A stretch of DNA of 64,000 nucleotides. It comes from Bordetella parapertussis (GTDB lineage: Bacteria; Pseudomonadota; Gammaproteobacteria; Burkholderiales; SG8-41). The translations under genes were made by a program, and so were the position numbers. The notes under the pieces were generated by a model that saw nothing but the letters and a program-made list of their open reading frames with translations, was not told where the DNA came from and searched no databases. Every line of letters begins with the position of its first letter. Position 1 is the stretch's first letter. Below are positions 36,688 to 44,721 of this stretch, piece after piece. The DNA lies in NCBI GenBank assembly GCA_945861275.1, contig CAMATZ010000006.1, forward strand, positions 62,001-126,000, given 5' to 3'.

Positions 36688-36787
36688 TGTGAAGAGTGAA
36701 GAGTGACGGGTGAAGAGTGAAGGGGTGAAGGGGTGAAGGGGTGAAGGGGGTACCTCATTCACGCCTTCACCCCTTCACTCCTTCACG
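36688..36787. repeat. GTGAAGAG/GTGAAGGG repeat array, copy 1
   Basis: Left side has tandem GTGAAGAGT and GTGAAGGG units; the right side has their complement (TTCACCCCTTCACTCCTTCACGG), so the whole can form a long hairpin. Related copies lie at 57391-57486 and 58028-58095. Confidence 0.75.
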
Positions 36788-36923
36788 GCTGTATAGGGCC
36801 AAATTATAGGCGTTGTGCCACTGCCAGCCAAACGACGCCGATACGTGCCGTCCACAGTTTGACGCTCGGCAAGCGCTCGCCTAGACTGGACGCCTTTCCT
36901 CCCATTGCACAGAAAGTTTCCAC

Positions 36924-37826
36924 ATGGCAGCAATTTCCGCCCAGGATCACTGGACCCAAAAAGGCGCGGTTAAGCTTTTTCTATTCGAGAAACACGCCGG
37001 CGCAGCGGGCCACAAGCCCGCCGTGCTGTTCGTGCACGGCTCGTCGATGGCCTCGCAGCCGACGTTCGATCTGAAAGTGCCTGGCCGCGCGCATTCGTCG
37101 GCCATGGATTATTTTGTCGAAAAGGGTTTTGATACCTGGTGCGTCGATATGGAAGGCTACGGCCGCTCCGACAAAAAGCGCGACATCAACTTCGATATTG
37201 CCAACGGCGTGGATGATCTGGTGGCGGCGACCGATTACATTGCTAAAACGCGCGGCATCAAAAAATTCATGGTGTATGGCATTTCATCCGGCGCATTGCG
37301 CGCGGCCCTGTTCGCGCAGCGTTGCCCCGAGCGCGTGTCGCGGCTCGCGCTCGACGCGTTCGTGTGGACCGGTGAAGGCAGCCCCACGCTGGCCGAGCGC
37401 AAAAAGAAGCTGCCGGAGTTCCTGAAAATAAACCGCCGCCCGCTGGATCGCGCCTTCATGCATTCGATATTCAACCGCGATCACCCCGGCTGCGCCGAGG
37501 CGCATGTGATCGAAGCCTTCGCAGATCAGGTGCTGGCGCTCGACGATTCAGTGCCGACCGGCACCTATGTCGACATGTGCTCAAAGCTGCCGGTATGCGA
37601 CCCCGCGAAAATCAACGCCGCTACCCTCATCATGCGCGGGCAGTTTGATGGCATCGCCGGCTTTGATGATCTGCTGGAATTTTTCAAGCGCCTGCCCAAC
37701 CCCGACAAGCAGTTCGCGGTGATGTCGGGTATCTCGCATGCGAGCTTCCAGCAGATCAATTACCTGACCGTTTATCACATCCTGCATGCATTTTTTACAC
37801 AGCCGGAGCCGATTTATAAGGGTTGA
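36924..37826 (+). CDS. alpha/beta hydrolase
   Basis: Serine hydrolase fold of 300 residues. The oxyanion segment is LFVHGSSMAS (about residue 36), the nucleophile elbow is VYGISSGAL (about residue 118), and the catalytic His is in SGISHASFQQ near residue 271; RGQFDGIAGF probably supplies the Asp. No signal peptide, so cytoplasmic. The segment DMEGYGRSD is common in esterases and C-C hydrolases of catabolic clusters. Substrate unknown. Confidence 0.85.
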   Translation: MAAISAQDHWTQKGAVKLFLFEKHAGAAGHKPAVLFVHGSSMASQPTFDLKVPGRAHSSAMDYFVEKGFDTWCVDMEGYGRSDKKRDINFDIANGVDDLVAATDYIAKTRGIKKFMVYGISSGALRAALFAQRCPERVSRLALDAFVWTGEGSPTLAERKKKLPEFLKINRRPLDRAFMHSIFNRDHPGCAEAHVIEAFADQVLALDDSVPTGTYVDMCSKLPVCDPAKINAATLIMRGQFDGIAGFDDLLEFFKRLPNPDKQFAVMSGISHASFQQINYLTVYHILHAFFTQPEPIYKG

Positions 37827-37929
37827 ATCCAGCGCGGCGAGGGTGCTGCGCCGCTGAATCAGATTCAGGTTGCAATAACCATGATATCGGTTTAGGCTGA
37901 ATATTTCCGCACTCTGGGGGGAAGCCAGT

Positions 37930-39333
37930 TTGCATCCTACGTTGAAAAACCATGTGCCGGTGATAGCGCGTTGGCGCCGATGGCCGCTCGCGCTGCTGGC
38001 CTGTGGCATCAGCTTCACGGCCTGCGCCGACGAAGTGGACGATGCCATTGCGCTGCTGCGCGCGGGCAAGGCGGATGCCGCGTACCAGCTCCTCGCGCCG
38101 CTGATCGACAAGGAGGTGGGTAACGAGCGTTTCTACCTGACGCTGGGCGCCGTCGCGCTCGACAGCGGACGCCCGCAAGTCGCGGTCGCGGCGCTGAAAC
38201 ATGCGCTGCTCAAGAACCCGCGGCTCACCGTCGCCCGCGTGGACCTGGCCCGCGCCTATCTCGCGCTCACCCTTTATGCCGATGCGAAGCGCGAACTGAC
38301 GCAGCTACTCGCCGAGAATCCGCCGCCGCAGGCGCGGCCCGCTCTCGAACGAATGCTTGCCGCCGCCGAAGCCGGCGTGCATGCCGAGACTTTCGGCGTG
38401 GTGAGCGGCTACATCGAAGTGGGCTACGGGCGCGACTCCAACATCACCGCGGCCACCTCCGACTTCACCGGTGGCATCCAGGGCGCCTACGGTCTGCCGG
38501 GTTTTCAACCGACCGGCAGTTCGATTCTGCGCCGGGCGAATTTCGCGCAGGTCAGCGCGGGCGTGGATTGGCTGAAGCCGCTCGACTCCAACTGGGCGGT
38601 CACTGCCGGCGCAGCCGGATTCTGGCGCGGCTACAACCACTTCTCGGCCTACGACCAGACTTCCGGCGACGTACGGCTTGGCGCGCTGTATACCGACGGA
38701 CGGCAATTGCTGCGCCTGGGCACAAGCTATCAGCGTTACGATCAGGATACCGATGCGCCCGGCACGCCGAGACCGACCGCCGACCGCCGCAGCGTGGGAC
38801 TCAGCGCCGACTGGCGCTTCAACCTCGATCGCGAATGGAGCATCGGCGCATTCGGCGCCGTGAACCGCTCGCGCTATCCCGACAACCCCGTGCTCGACTT
38901 CAACGAGACGCAGGGCGGCGTGAGCCTCACCCGGCGCTTCATCGGCGTCGCCAATGCCTCTGTGACGCTCTCACCCAGTTACACCGACGACCGTGCATTG
39001 AACGCAATTCCCGGCAGCGCCACCGGCGCGAGCTTCTCCCGGCGGATCGGCGGCGCGCGCCTCTCCGGGCAGTTCGACCCGCTCGCGAATGTCACGCTGT
39101 TTGCATCGATCGGCTACTTCGTGCGCAGGGACGCGAGCGACTTCGCCCGCTCGACCCTCGTCGCGCGCGGCGAGGACGAGCAGACGGATTATTCGCTCGG
39201 CGCGAGCTGGCGCTTCGCGCGGAACTGGAGCGTGCGCGTGCTGGCGAGCCATACCGAAAACCGCTCCAACATCTCGCTCTACGATTACGACCGCAACGAG
39301 TTTTTCGTGGGGGTGCGTTATGACTTTCGCTGA
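37930..39333 (+). CDS. Slam-like (type XI secretion) outer-membrane protein: TPR plus beta-barrel
   Basis: Putative outer-membrane translocon. A TTG start at 37930 follows a GGGGGGAAG site. A signal peptide (ARWRRWPLALLACGISFTACA) is followed by TPR-like helices at residues 40-150 (DAIALLRAGKADAAYQLL, VAALKHALLKNPRLTVARVDLARAYL). From about residue 155 come alternating amphipathic strands opening with SGYIEVGYGRDSNITAA and ending FFVGVRYDFR, as expected for an outer-membrane barrel. This TPR plus DUF560-type layout is that of Slam. The next gene overlaps by 14 bases and encodes a TbpB-like-domain protein, which supports a translocon-cargo pair. A generic TPR barrel protein is the alternative. 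Confidence 0.65.
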   Translation: MHPTLKNHVPVIARWRRWPLALLACGISFTACADEVDDAIALLRAGKADAAYQLLAPLIDKEVGNERFYLTLGAVALDSGRPQVAVAALKHALLKNPRLTVARVDLARAYLALTLYADAKRELTQLLAENPPPQARPALERMLAAAEAGVHAETFGVVSGYIEVGYGRDSNITAATSDFTGGIQGAYGLPGFQPTGSSILRRANFAQVSAGVDWLKPLDSNWAVTAGAAGFWRGYNHFSAYDQTSGDVRLGALYTDGRQLLRLGTSYQRYDQDTDAPGTPRPTADRRSVGLSADWRFNLDREWSIGAFGAVNRSRYPDNPVLDFNETQGGVSLTRRFIGVANASVTLSPSYTDDRALNAIPGSATGASFSRRIGGARLSGQFDPLANVTLFASIGYFVRRDASDFARSTLVARGEDEQTDYSLGASWRFARNWSVRVLASHTENRSNISLYDYDRNEFFVGVRYDFR

Positions 39334-41635
39334 TGAATCGCGTCGCACGAAGCTGCGGGTCATCGCCGTCGCTGGCATGACTTTGTTCGCGCTGCAACCG
39401 TGGCAAGCCGAGGCTCAGTATGAGCGTTTCGACCAACAGGGGTTCTACGGAAACGCTCAGCAGGTAACTAATCCTGATTTCGGGCAGCGTAATCTTGGTC
39501 TCGGGCGGAGCGGGCAACGTGAGCTGAAAACTGTTGAGCCCGCGGTCGGGGTTCGTCAGCCACAAGAGGTGATAGAACGACCACTGACCAGTAGCAGGGG
39601 CACGATAGAGCCAGGGACTGACATACCATTGGGCTTGGACGTGCCGCCACGCGCGCTGGTGGATGAAGCTGCCCAGGCAGAATTAGACCGCGACAGCGCA
39701 ATTAGTCGCATTGTCAGAGAGCAGTTTGAGGTGCGAGCTGATCATGTCGGGGACGTTGATAGAAGTGACGGGCGGGGGGACGATGCTGATGCGCGCGCAT
39801 TTGAATACCGGCAAAGGGCCGAAGAGGCACGCAATGCCGGATCTGGTTCCGGCGGCAGCACGCCTGGCGGTGGGACGACGCCTGGTGGTGGGACGACGCC
39901 CGGTGGTGGGACGACGCCCGGTGGTGGGACGACGCCTGGCGGTGGGACGACGCCCGGTGGTGGGACCCCTGGTGGGGGCACCACCGGCTCCCTCGCGGCG
40001 CCCAACCGCACCGGCACCGCTGCGATCGACAATACCGGCGGCGCCAAGGTCGATGGTTTCAATCACGCATCCGACCCGACCATCGACCAACAGGGCCGAA
40101 GGAACTATGTGCTGGGCGGGGCAGACCTGGGCGATCAAGCCTTGGGCGGCTCGAAAGCTTTCGCTACTGCCAATGCCGCGCTGGGCTTTACCGAAAATGA
40201 TGTCGCCCTGACAGGCATATCAGCCAAGGCGTACCTCCATCCGCGGGAAGGCTACCGGGACACGCCGACTACGCTCACCGGCACCATCCCCTACAACTTC
40301 CTCGCCGCCACGCCCCCGTTCGACAACCTCGGCCGCGCCGGCACGTTCAACGGCGCTACGTTGAGCGCCAACTTCACCACCAGCCGCGCCAGCGCCAGCG
40401 TGGATTTCACCGTCGCCGGACAGCAATGGCTGATCAACGGCACCAACATGCCTTTCGGCCCGCGCTTTAGCCTGGCCTCGGCCCCGGCACTATCGGGCGT
40501 TGCGAACAACGGCATGACCGTGACCAAGGTGGGTTGCCCCACCTGCGTCATGTTCGGCTCGTTCAGCGGCGGCTTCGTCGAGCAGAACTACGCCGGCGCG
40601 CTGCTCGGCTACAACCTGGGCGAGCTCTCCGGCTTCGGCGGCGTGACGGCGTACACGGTGAACGGCGGCGCGGCGTTCCAGCGCTCGACCGTGATCGCCA
40701 ACGGTGCGCCGAATCCCACCGGGGTACTCTACCTGCTGCTCGACGGCCAACTGTTCGACGCGACATCGGTCCTGACCGGCGCCGGCGGCGCGCTGACCGG
40801 CTTCACCCGGCCTAACGGCGTAACCACCGTGGAGACCACCATCAACGGACCGCCGGCCGCGACCAGCTCCACGCTCGGTGGCGCCATCACCTACGGCACG
40901 CTCGATCCGGCGAGCACGTTCGACCGCACCATCACCACGCCGCTCGCCGCCGGCTCGACCATCGCTGTGTACAGCACGACGCTCGCCACCGCGTCGAACC
41001 TGGTGCCGGCGCTCACCGGTCAGGCGATGTACACGCTGGCGGGTTCCACGCCGCCGACGAGCTCGACCGGCGTCGCGGGCACGCTCAACTCCGCCTCGCT
41101 GGCGGTGGATTTCAGCAAGCAGACGTTCGCAACTGCCATCAGCGCGACATTCGCCGCCAATACCTATGCCATCAACACCAGCAGCGGACGGCTCGGGCAA
41201 AACGGTGAGCTGTCGTTCAGCGGTGCGGGCTTTACCGCCACCAAAAACGGCGCGAATCTGCCCCCCCAGCCCACGTTCCGGTTGAGCGGCGCGCTCGGCG
41301 GCGACACGCTCGCCAACGCGGGCTATGCCTACGCGTTTCTCGAGAGCGGCGGCGCCTTCGCCTTCAACGGCTCGGTCAATTTCACCGCCCCTGCGCAACC
41401 GCTGGCGACCACCGCGTTCCGCGACGTGCTGACTTCGACGTACGTCAGTGCCTTCGGCGGCCAGTCCACCGTGAGCGGCATGCCGAATCCCGCCGCGGCC
41501 GTCCCTGTCAATGCGCAGGGTTACATCACGAGCTACATCTCGCCGGTCGATCTGCGCAACTTAGGCGTCGTGCCGACCATCATTTCCACCACCGGCGCGA
41601 CCACCTTCTTCAACGACTTCGGCCCGACCCGGTGA
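39320..41635 (+). CDS. secreted multi-barrel protein, probable cargo of the Slam-like translocon
   Basis: The ATG at 39320 lies inside the end of the Slam-like gene, behind GGGGGTG. Residues 1-37 are a signal peptide (VIAVAGMTLFALQPWQAEAQ) without a lipobox, so the product is exported and not lipidated. A variable segment (38-180) is followed by a GGGTTP repeat linker (about 181-223). Two diverged beta-rich domains come next, about 315-460 (GTFNGATLSANFT, FGSFSGGF) and 567-694 (GTLNSASLAVDFS), resembling the TbpB-type barrel of Slam cargo. The frame stops at 41635, where a third domain continues in another frame. The longer open frame back to 39089 is spurious. Confidence 0.65.
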   Translation: MTFADESRRTKLRVIAVAGMTLFALQPWQAEAQYERFDQQGFYGNAQQVTNPDFGQRNLGLGRSGQRELKTVEPAVGVRQPQEVIERPLTSSRGTIEPGTDIPLGLDVPPRALVDEAAQAELDRDSAISRIVREQFEVRADHVGDVDRSDGRGDDADARAFEYRQRAEEARNAGSGSGGSTPGGGTTPGGGTTPGGGTTPGGGTTPGGGTTPGGGTPGGGTTGSLAAPNRTGTAAIDNTGGAKVDGFNHASDPTIDQQGRRNYVLGGADLGDQALGGSKAFATANAALGFTENDVALTGISAKAYLHPREGYRDTPTTLTGTIPYNFLAATPPFDNLGRAGTFNGATLSANFTTSRASASVDFTVAGQQWLINGTNMPFGPRFSLASAPALSGVANNGMTVTKVGCPTCVMFGSFSGGFVEQNYAGALLGYNLGELSGFGGVTAYTVNGGAAFQRSTVIANGAPNPTGVLYLLLDGQLFDATSVLTGAGGALTGFTRPNGVTTVETTINGPPAATSSTLGGAITYGTLDPASTFDRTITTPLAAGSTIAVYSTTLATASNLVPALTGQAMYTLAGSTPPTSSTGVAGTLNSASLAVDFSKQTFATAISATFAANTYAINTSSGRLGQNGELSFSGAGFTATKNGANLPPQPTFRLSGALGGDTLANAGYAYAFLESGGAFAFNGSVNFTAPAQPLATTAFRDVLTSTYVSAFGGQSTVSGMPNPAAAVPVNAQGYITSYISPVDLRNLGVVPTIISTTGATTFFNDFGPTR
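39863..39952 (+). repeat. 18-base tandem repeat encoding GGGTTP
   Basis: Five complete 18-base units (CCYGGYGGTGGGACGACG) in tandem plus shorter degenerate ones up to about 39985. They encode a Pro-Gly-Gly-Gly-Thr-Thr linker in the secreted protein. Such arrays usually vary in copy number. Confidence 0.9.
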
Positions 41636-42171
41636 CCGGCATGATCTGGGGGCGGCTCTCCGGACAGTTCACGGCGCAGGACCGCGCACAGACCGCGGCT
41701 GCCTCGCCCGCGCTGCCGCCGAGCTTCCTGCACTTCATCGCCACCGCCTCGGCGAGCGCGCCGGTGAGCTATCCGCAGACCGGCGTGTTCAATTACACGC
41801 AGGTCGGCGCCACCCTGCCTTCGGACAATCTCGGCAACCTCGGCACGCTCAACTCGGCGACGCTGCAGGCCGACTTCACCAATCTCAAGGTTGCAGTGAC
41901 GGTGAACGCCACGGTGTCGGGCACGACGCTGAACGGCACGACCGCCGATGCGCGCATCACCAACGCCGGCTTCGCGGCGAGCACCGGCGCGGTGGTTGGA
42001 AACCTGGCGGTGACGTGCACCGGGACATGCGGCACACTCAATAGGGGCGCGTTGCAAGGCGCGTTCACCGGCGCGGGCGCGGCCGGCGCGGCAATCGCCT
42101 ACGGCATGAACACCGCCGGAACGGGCGGTTTGAACAAGGTCATCTCGGGCGTCGCCGCGTTCCGGCGATAG
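41632..42171 (+). pseudogene. third barrel domain of the secreted protein, separated by a frameshift
   Basis: A 179-codon frame that begins GTG at 41632, overlapping the preceding TGA. It opens with TGMIWGRLSGQFTAQD and then shows another copy of the domain (LGTLNSATLQADFTNLKVAVTVNATVSGT, GALQGAFTGAGAAGAAIAYGMN) ending GVAAFRR. No signal peptide or credible independent start region is present. A single missing base near 41625-41632 would join it to the upstream frame. So it is read as the C-terminal end of the same gene, broken by mutation or sequence error; coupled translation of a separate small subunit is the alternative. Confidence 0.55.
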
Positions 42172-42253
42172 CCGCGGCTAAAGCCGACACCTGCGATATG
42201 CCCGGCGCAGGTGACCGCGATCCTGTCCTGCATTACCTTGGGAGCCGCAGACG

Positions 42254-43345
42254 ATGTTCATCGTAACCAATCGCAACATCCTGAATGAAGCCGGCACTGA
42301 TTTCGACGCCGTTGGCAGCGTGTGCAATGCGAAAGGGCCTGCCGAATTACGGCTGCTCGAAATTACCAGGAAGGGACGCGGTTGGACGGTGCGGGTACTA
42401 AAGGATGAAGCCAGCGACGCGATGCTGGCCGAAGCGGGCATCCCCAAACCGCGAAACGGCAAGCCCGTCTACGCCAGTCAGTATGTATTTAAGCGGATCT
42501 TCGACACCGCCACGGCCGATCCCGGCAAGCCCAAGCATGTGGTGTTTTTCGTGCATGGTTTTAACAACACGCTGAAAGACGTGGTGGTGCGTTGCCACGG
42601 GCTGGCAAAAACCTTCGACGTGGAAGTGGTCGCGTTCTCATGGCCATCCAACGGCGGCGGTATCCGCGGCGTCGCGAGTTATCTGGATGACAAGCGCGAC
42701 GCGCAGGCCTCGGTGGTCGCTTTTGACCGGGCCATGGATAAAGCGCGGGTGCTGTTGCAGCAGTTGCGTGCGTCCGCCATCGCGGCTATCGCCGAGGACA
42801 GCAGCAAAAAATTTCCCGACAACGGCGAGCGATACCGCGAATTGCTTGCCCTGAAAGCCGCGCAGCACTGCCCGGTTCAAACCACGCTCATGCTGCACAG
42901 CATGGGGAGCTACCTGCTGGAACGCACCTTGAAGTCGAGCGCACTACGCGGCCAGTTGCCCTTGTTCGACAACATTGCGTTGTGCGCCGCCGATGTGAAT
43001 AATCCTGGCCACGCGGAATGGCTCGACCGTCTGCAGCCCCGCAATCGGCTGTATGTGACGATTAACGAGGACGATGCGGCACTCAATGCGTCGCGGCTCA
43101 AAGGCGGTGACGAGCAGCTTGCGAGGCTCGGGCATTGGGGCTATGACCTCAATTCGCGGCAGGCCGTGTATGTCGACTTCACCAATGCGAAGTGCGTCGG
43201 CTCGTCGCATGCCTATTTCGAAGGGAAAGCCCTGGGCAACGCCAAGCTCAAGAAATTCTTCAAGGCGGCATTACACGGGCTGCGTGCGGAGCAGCAGGCG
43301 TCGCTGCGCTACGACAGCGCCACCAATCTTTACCGGATCGCATAA
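42254..43345 (+). CDS. DUF900-type alpha/beta hydrolase
   Basis: A 363-residue cytoplasmic protein of the lipase-like alpha/beta fold. VVFFVHGFNNTLKDVVVRC (oxyanion strand) and the nucleophile elbow MLHSMGSYLLE are clear; VEVVAFSWPSNGG is typical of the DUF900 group. GGGAG precedes the ATG. The neighbour downstream (amidase) begins 18 bases after the stop. The substrate is not known. Confidence 0.8.
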   Translation: MFIVTNRNILNEAGTDFDAVGSVCNAKGPAELRLLEITRKGRGWTVRVLKDEASDAMLAEAGIPKPRNGKPVYASQYVFKRIFDTATADPGKPKHVVFFVHGFNNTLKDVVVRCHGLAKTFDVEVVAFSWPSNGGGIRGVASYLDDKRDAQASVVAFDRAMDKARVLLQQLRASAIAAIAEDSSKKFPDNGERYRELLALKAAQHCPVQTTLMLHSMGSYLLERTLKSSALRGQLPLFDNIALCAADVNNPGHAEWLDRLQPRNRLYVTINEDDAALNASRLKGGDEQLARLGHWGYDLNSRQAVYVDFTNAKCVGSSHAYFEGKALGNAKLKKFFKAALHGLRAEQQASLRYDSATNLYRIA

Positions 43346-43363
43346 TTGCGCGGGAAGTTAACC

Positions 43364-44656
43364 ATGACTAAACCCCTGCACCACCTCACCGCCAGCGAAA
43401 TCGTGCAGGCCATAGCCGCGCGCAAATCCACAGCCGAAGCGGTGGCGCGCGCCTGTCTCGACCACATTGCCGCACGCGAGCCGCAGGTGGAAGCGTGGCA
43501 GTTTCTCGATCCGGATCTGGTGCTAAAGCAGGCGCGCGCGCTCGATGCCAGCGGCAGGGTGGGGCCGCTGCAAGGTGTGCCGGTCGGCATCAAAGACATT
43601 ATCGATACCTGCGACATGCCCACCGAATACGGCACGCCGATACACAAAGGCCACCGCCCGCGCATCGATGCCGCTGTGGTGGCGCTGACGCGGCGTGCGG
43701 GCGGGATCATCATGGGCAAAACGGTGACCACGGAATTCGCCAACCGCCATCCCGGTAAAACGCGCCATCCGCAGGACCCCACACGCACGCCGGGCGGTTC
43801 ATCCAGCGGGTCGGCGGCAGCGGTCGGCGATCACATGGTGCCGCTGGGCGTGGGCACGCAGACCACCGGTTCTACGATACGCCCGGCGGCTTTCTGCGGC
43901 TGCGTCGGCTACCGGCCGACGTGGGGCGACATCCGTTTGTCCGGCGTGATGGAAGCCGCAGGATCGGTGGACACCGTGGGGCTGATCGCGCGCTCGGTGG
44001 AAGACATTGCGCTCTACCGCGATGTGTTGCTCGGCATACCGCCGCAGCCATTGGCAACGAAAGTGATCGACGCACCGCGCATCGGTTTTTGCCGCACGCC
44101 GTACTGGGATCAGTGTGACGCCACGACGCAACACTCGCTGGAAGATTGCGCCGCCCGGCTGGCGCGGGCTGGGGCGCGGGTGTCTGAGGTAACTTTACCC
44201 AGCGAATTCGAGCGTATCGCCGAGGCGCATCGCTGGGTGTCGAGCTTTGAATTCGCGCGCAACCGCGCGTGGGAGATCGACAATCACTATGAAATGATCA
44301 GCGAAGCGCTGCGCAACAACCGGCTCAAAGACGGCCTCGCGTGCAGCTTTGACACCTATCGCGAATCGCGCAGCGTACTCGCACGCCTGCGCCGCAGCCT
44401 GCATGACGTGTTCAGGGATTATGAGGTGTTGCTGGCGCCCGCGGTTTCGGGCGAAGCGCCGGTCGGGCTTAACGCCACCGGCAACGCGTCACATTGTCTG
44501 ATCTGGACCAGTACCCATGTGCCGTGCATGACGCTGCCCTTGTTCAGCGGGCCCAACGCCTTGCCGGTGGGCGCACAATTGATAGCGGCGCGTAACCATG
44601 ACTGCTTGCTGTTCGAGGCGGCACGCTGGGTGACGCGCTGCATGCGCCCGCATTGA
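43364..44656 (+). CDS. amidase signature family protein
   Basis: Ser-cisSer-Lys hydrolase. The ATG at 43364 (MTKPLHHLTASEIVQAI) follows GGGAAG; a TTG 18 bases earlier is less likely. The catalytic lysine is in VGIKDIIDT, the cis-serine in PGGSSSGSAAAV and the nucleophilic serine in TQTTGSTIRPAAFCG. The 430 residues are normal for single-domain amidases. The substrate and the link to its neighbours are unknown. Confidence 0.9.
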   Translation: MTKPLHHLTASEIVQAIAARKSTAEAVARACLDHIAAREPQVEAWQFLDPDLVLKQARALDASGRVGPLQGVPVGIKDIIDTCDMPTEYGTPIHKGHRPRIDAAVVALTRRAGGIIMGKTVTTEFANRHPGKTRHPQDPTRTPGGSSSGSAAAVGDHMVPLGVGTQTTGSTIRPAAFCGCVGYRPTWGDIRLSGVMEAAGSVDTVGLIARSVEDIALYRDVLLGIPPQPLATKVIDAPRIGFCRTPYWDQCDATTQHSLEDCAARLARAGARVSEVTLPSEFERIAEAHRWVSSFEFARNRAWEIDNHYEMISEALRNNRLKDGLACSFDTYRESRSVLARLRRSLHDVFRDYEVLLAPAVSGEAPVGLNATGNASHCLIWTSTHVPCMTLPLFSGPNALPVGAQLIAARNHDCLLFEAARWVTRCMRPH

Positions 44657-44721
44657 ACGCAAGCGCGTAAGGTTCAAGGCGCGGGCGTCCGCGTGCTAGC
44701 ATCTGGGCCGGAGGTCCGTCG

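Noticed and set aside
36688-36787. CRISPR or phage attachment site in the GTGAAG arrays
   Set aside because: No unique spacers, no integrase nearby, and the right half is the complement of the left half.
39089-39319. N-terminal extension of the multi-barrel protein
   Set aside because: It overlaps the Slam-like gene in another frame and is Arg/Ser/Thr-rich; the ATG at 39320 is followed at once by a signal peptide.
39863-39985. CRISPR-like tandem repeats
   Set aside because: The units are directly adjacent without spacers and are in frame within a coding region; they are a peptide repeat.
40490-41398. 302-codon minus-strand ORF opposite the cargo gene
   Set aside because: Composition (Arg/Gly/Glu-rich) is the mirror of the beta-rich domains on the plus strand; no start site or motif.
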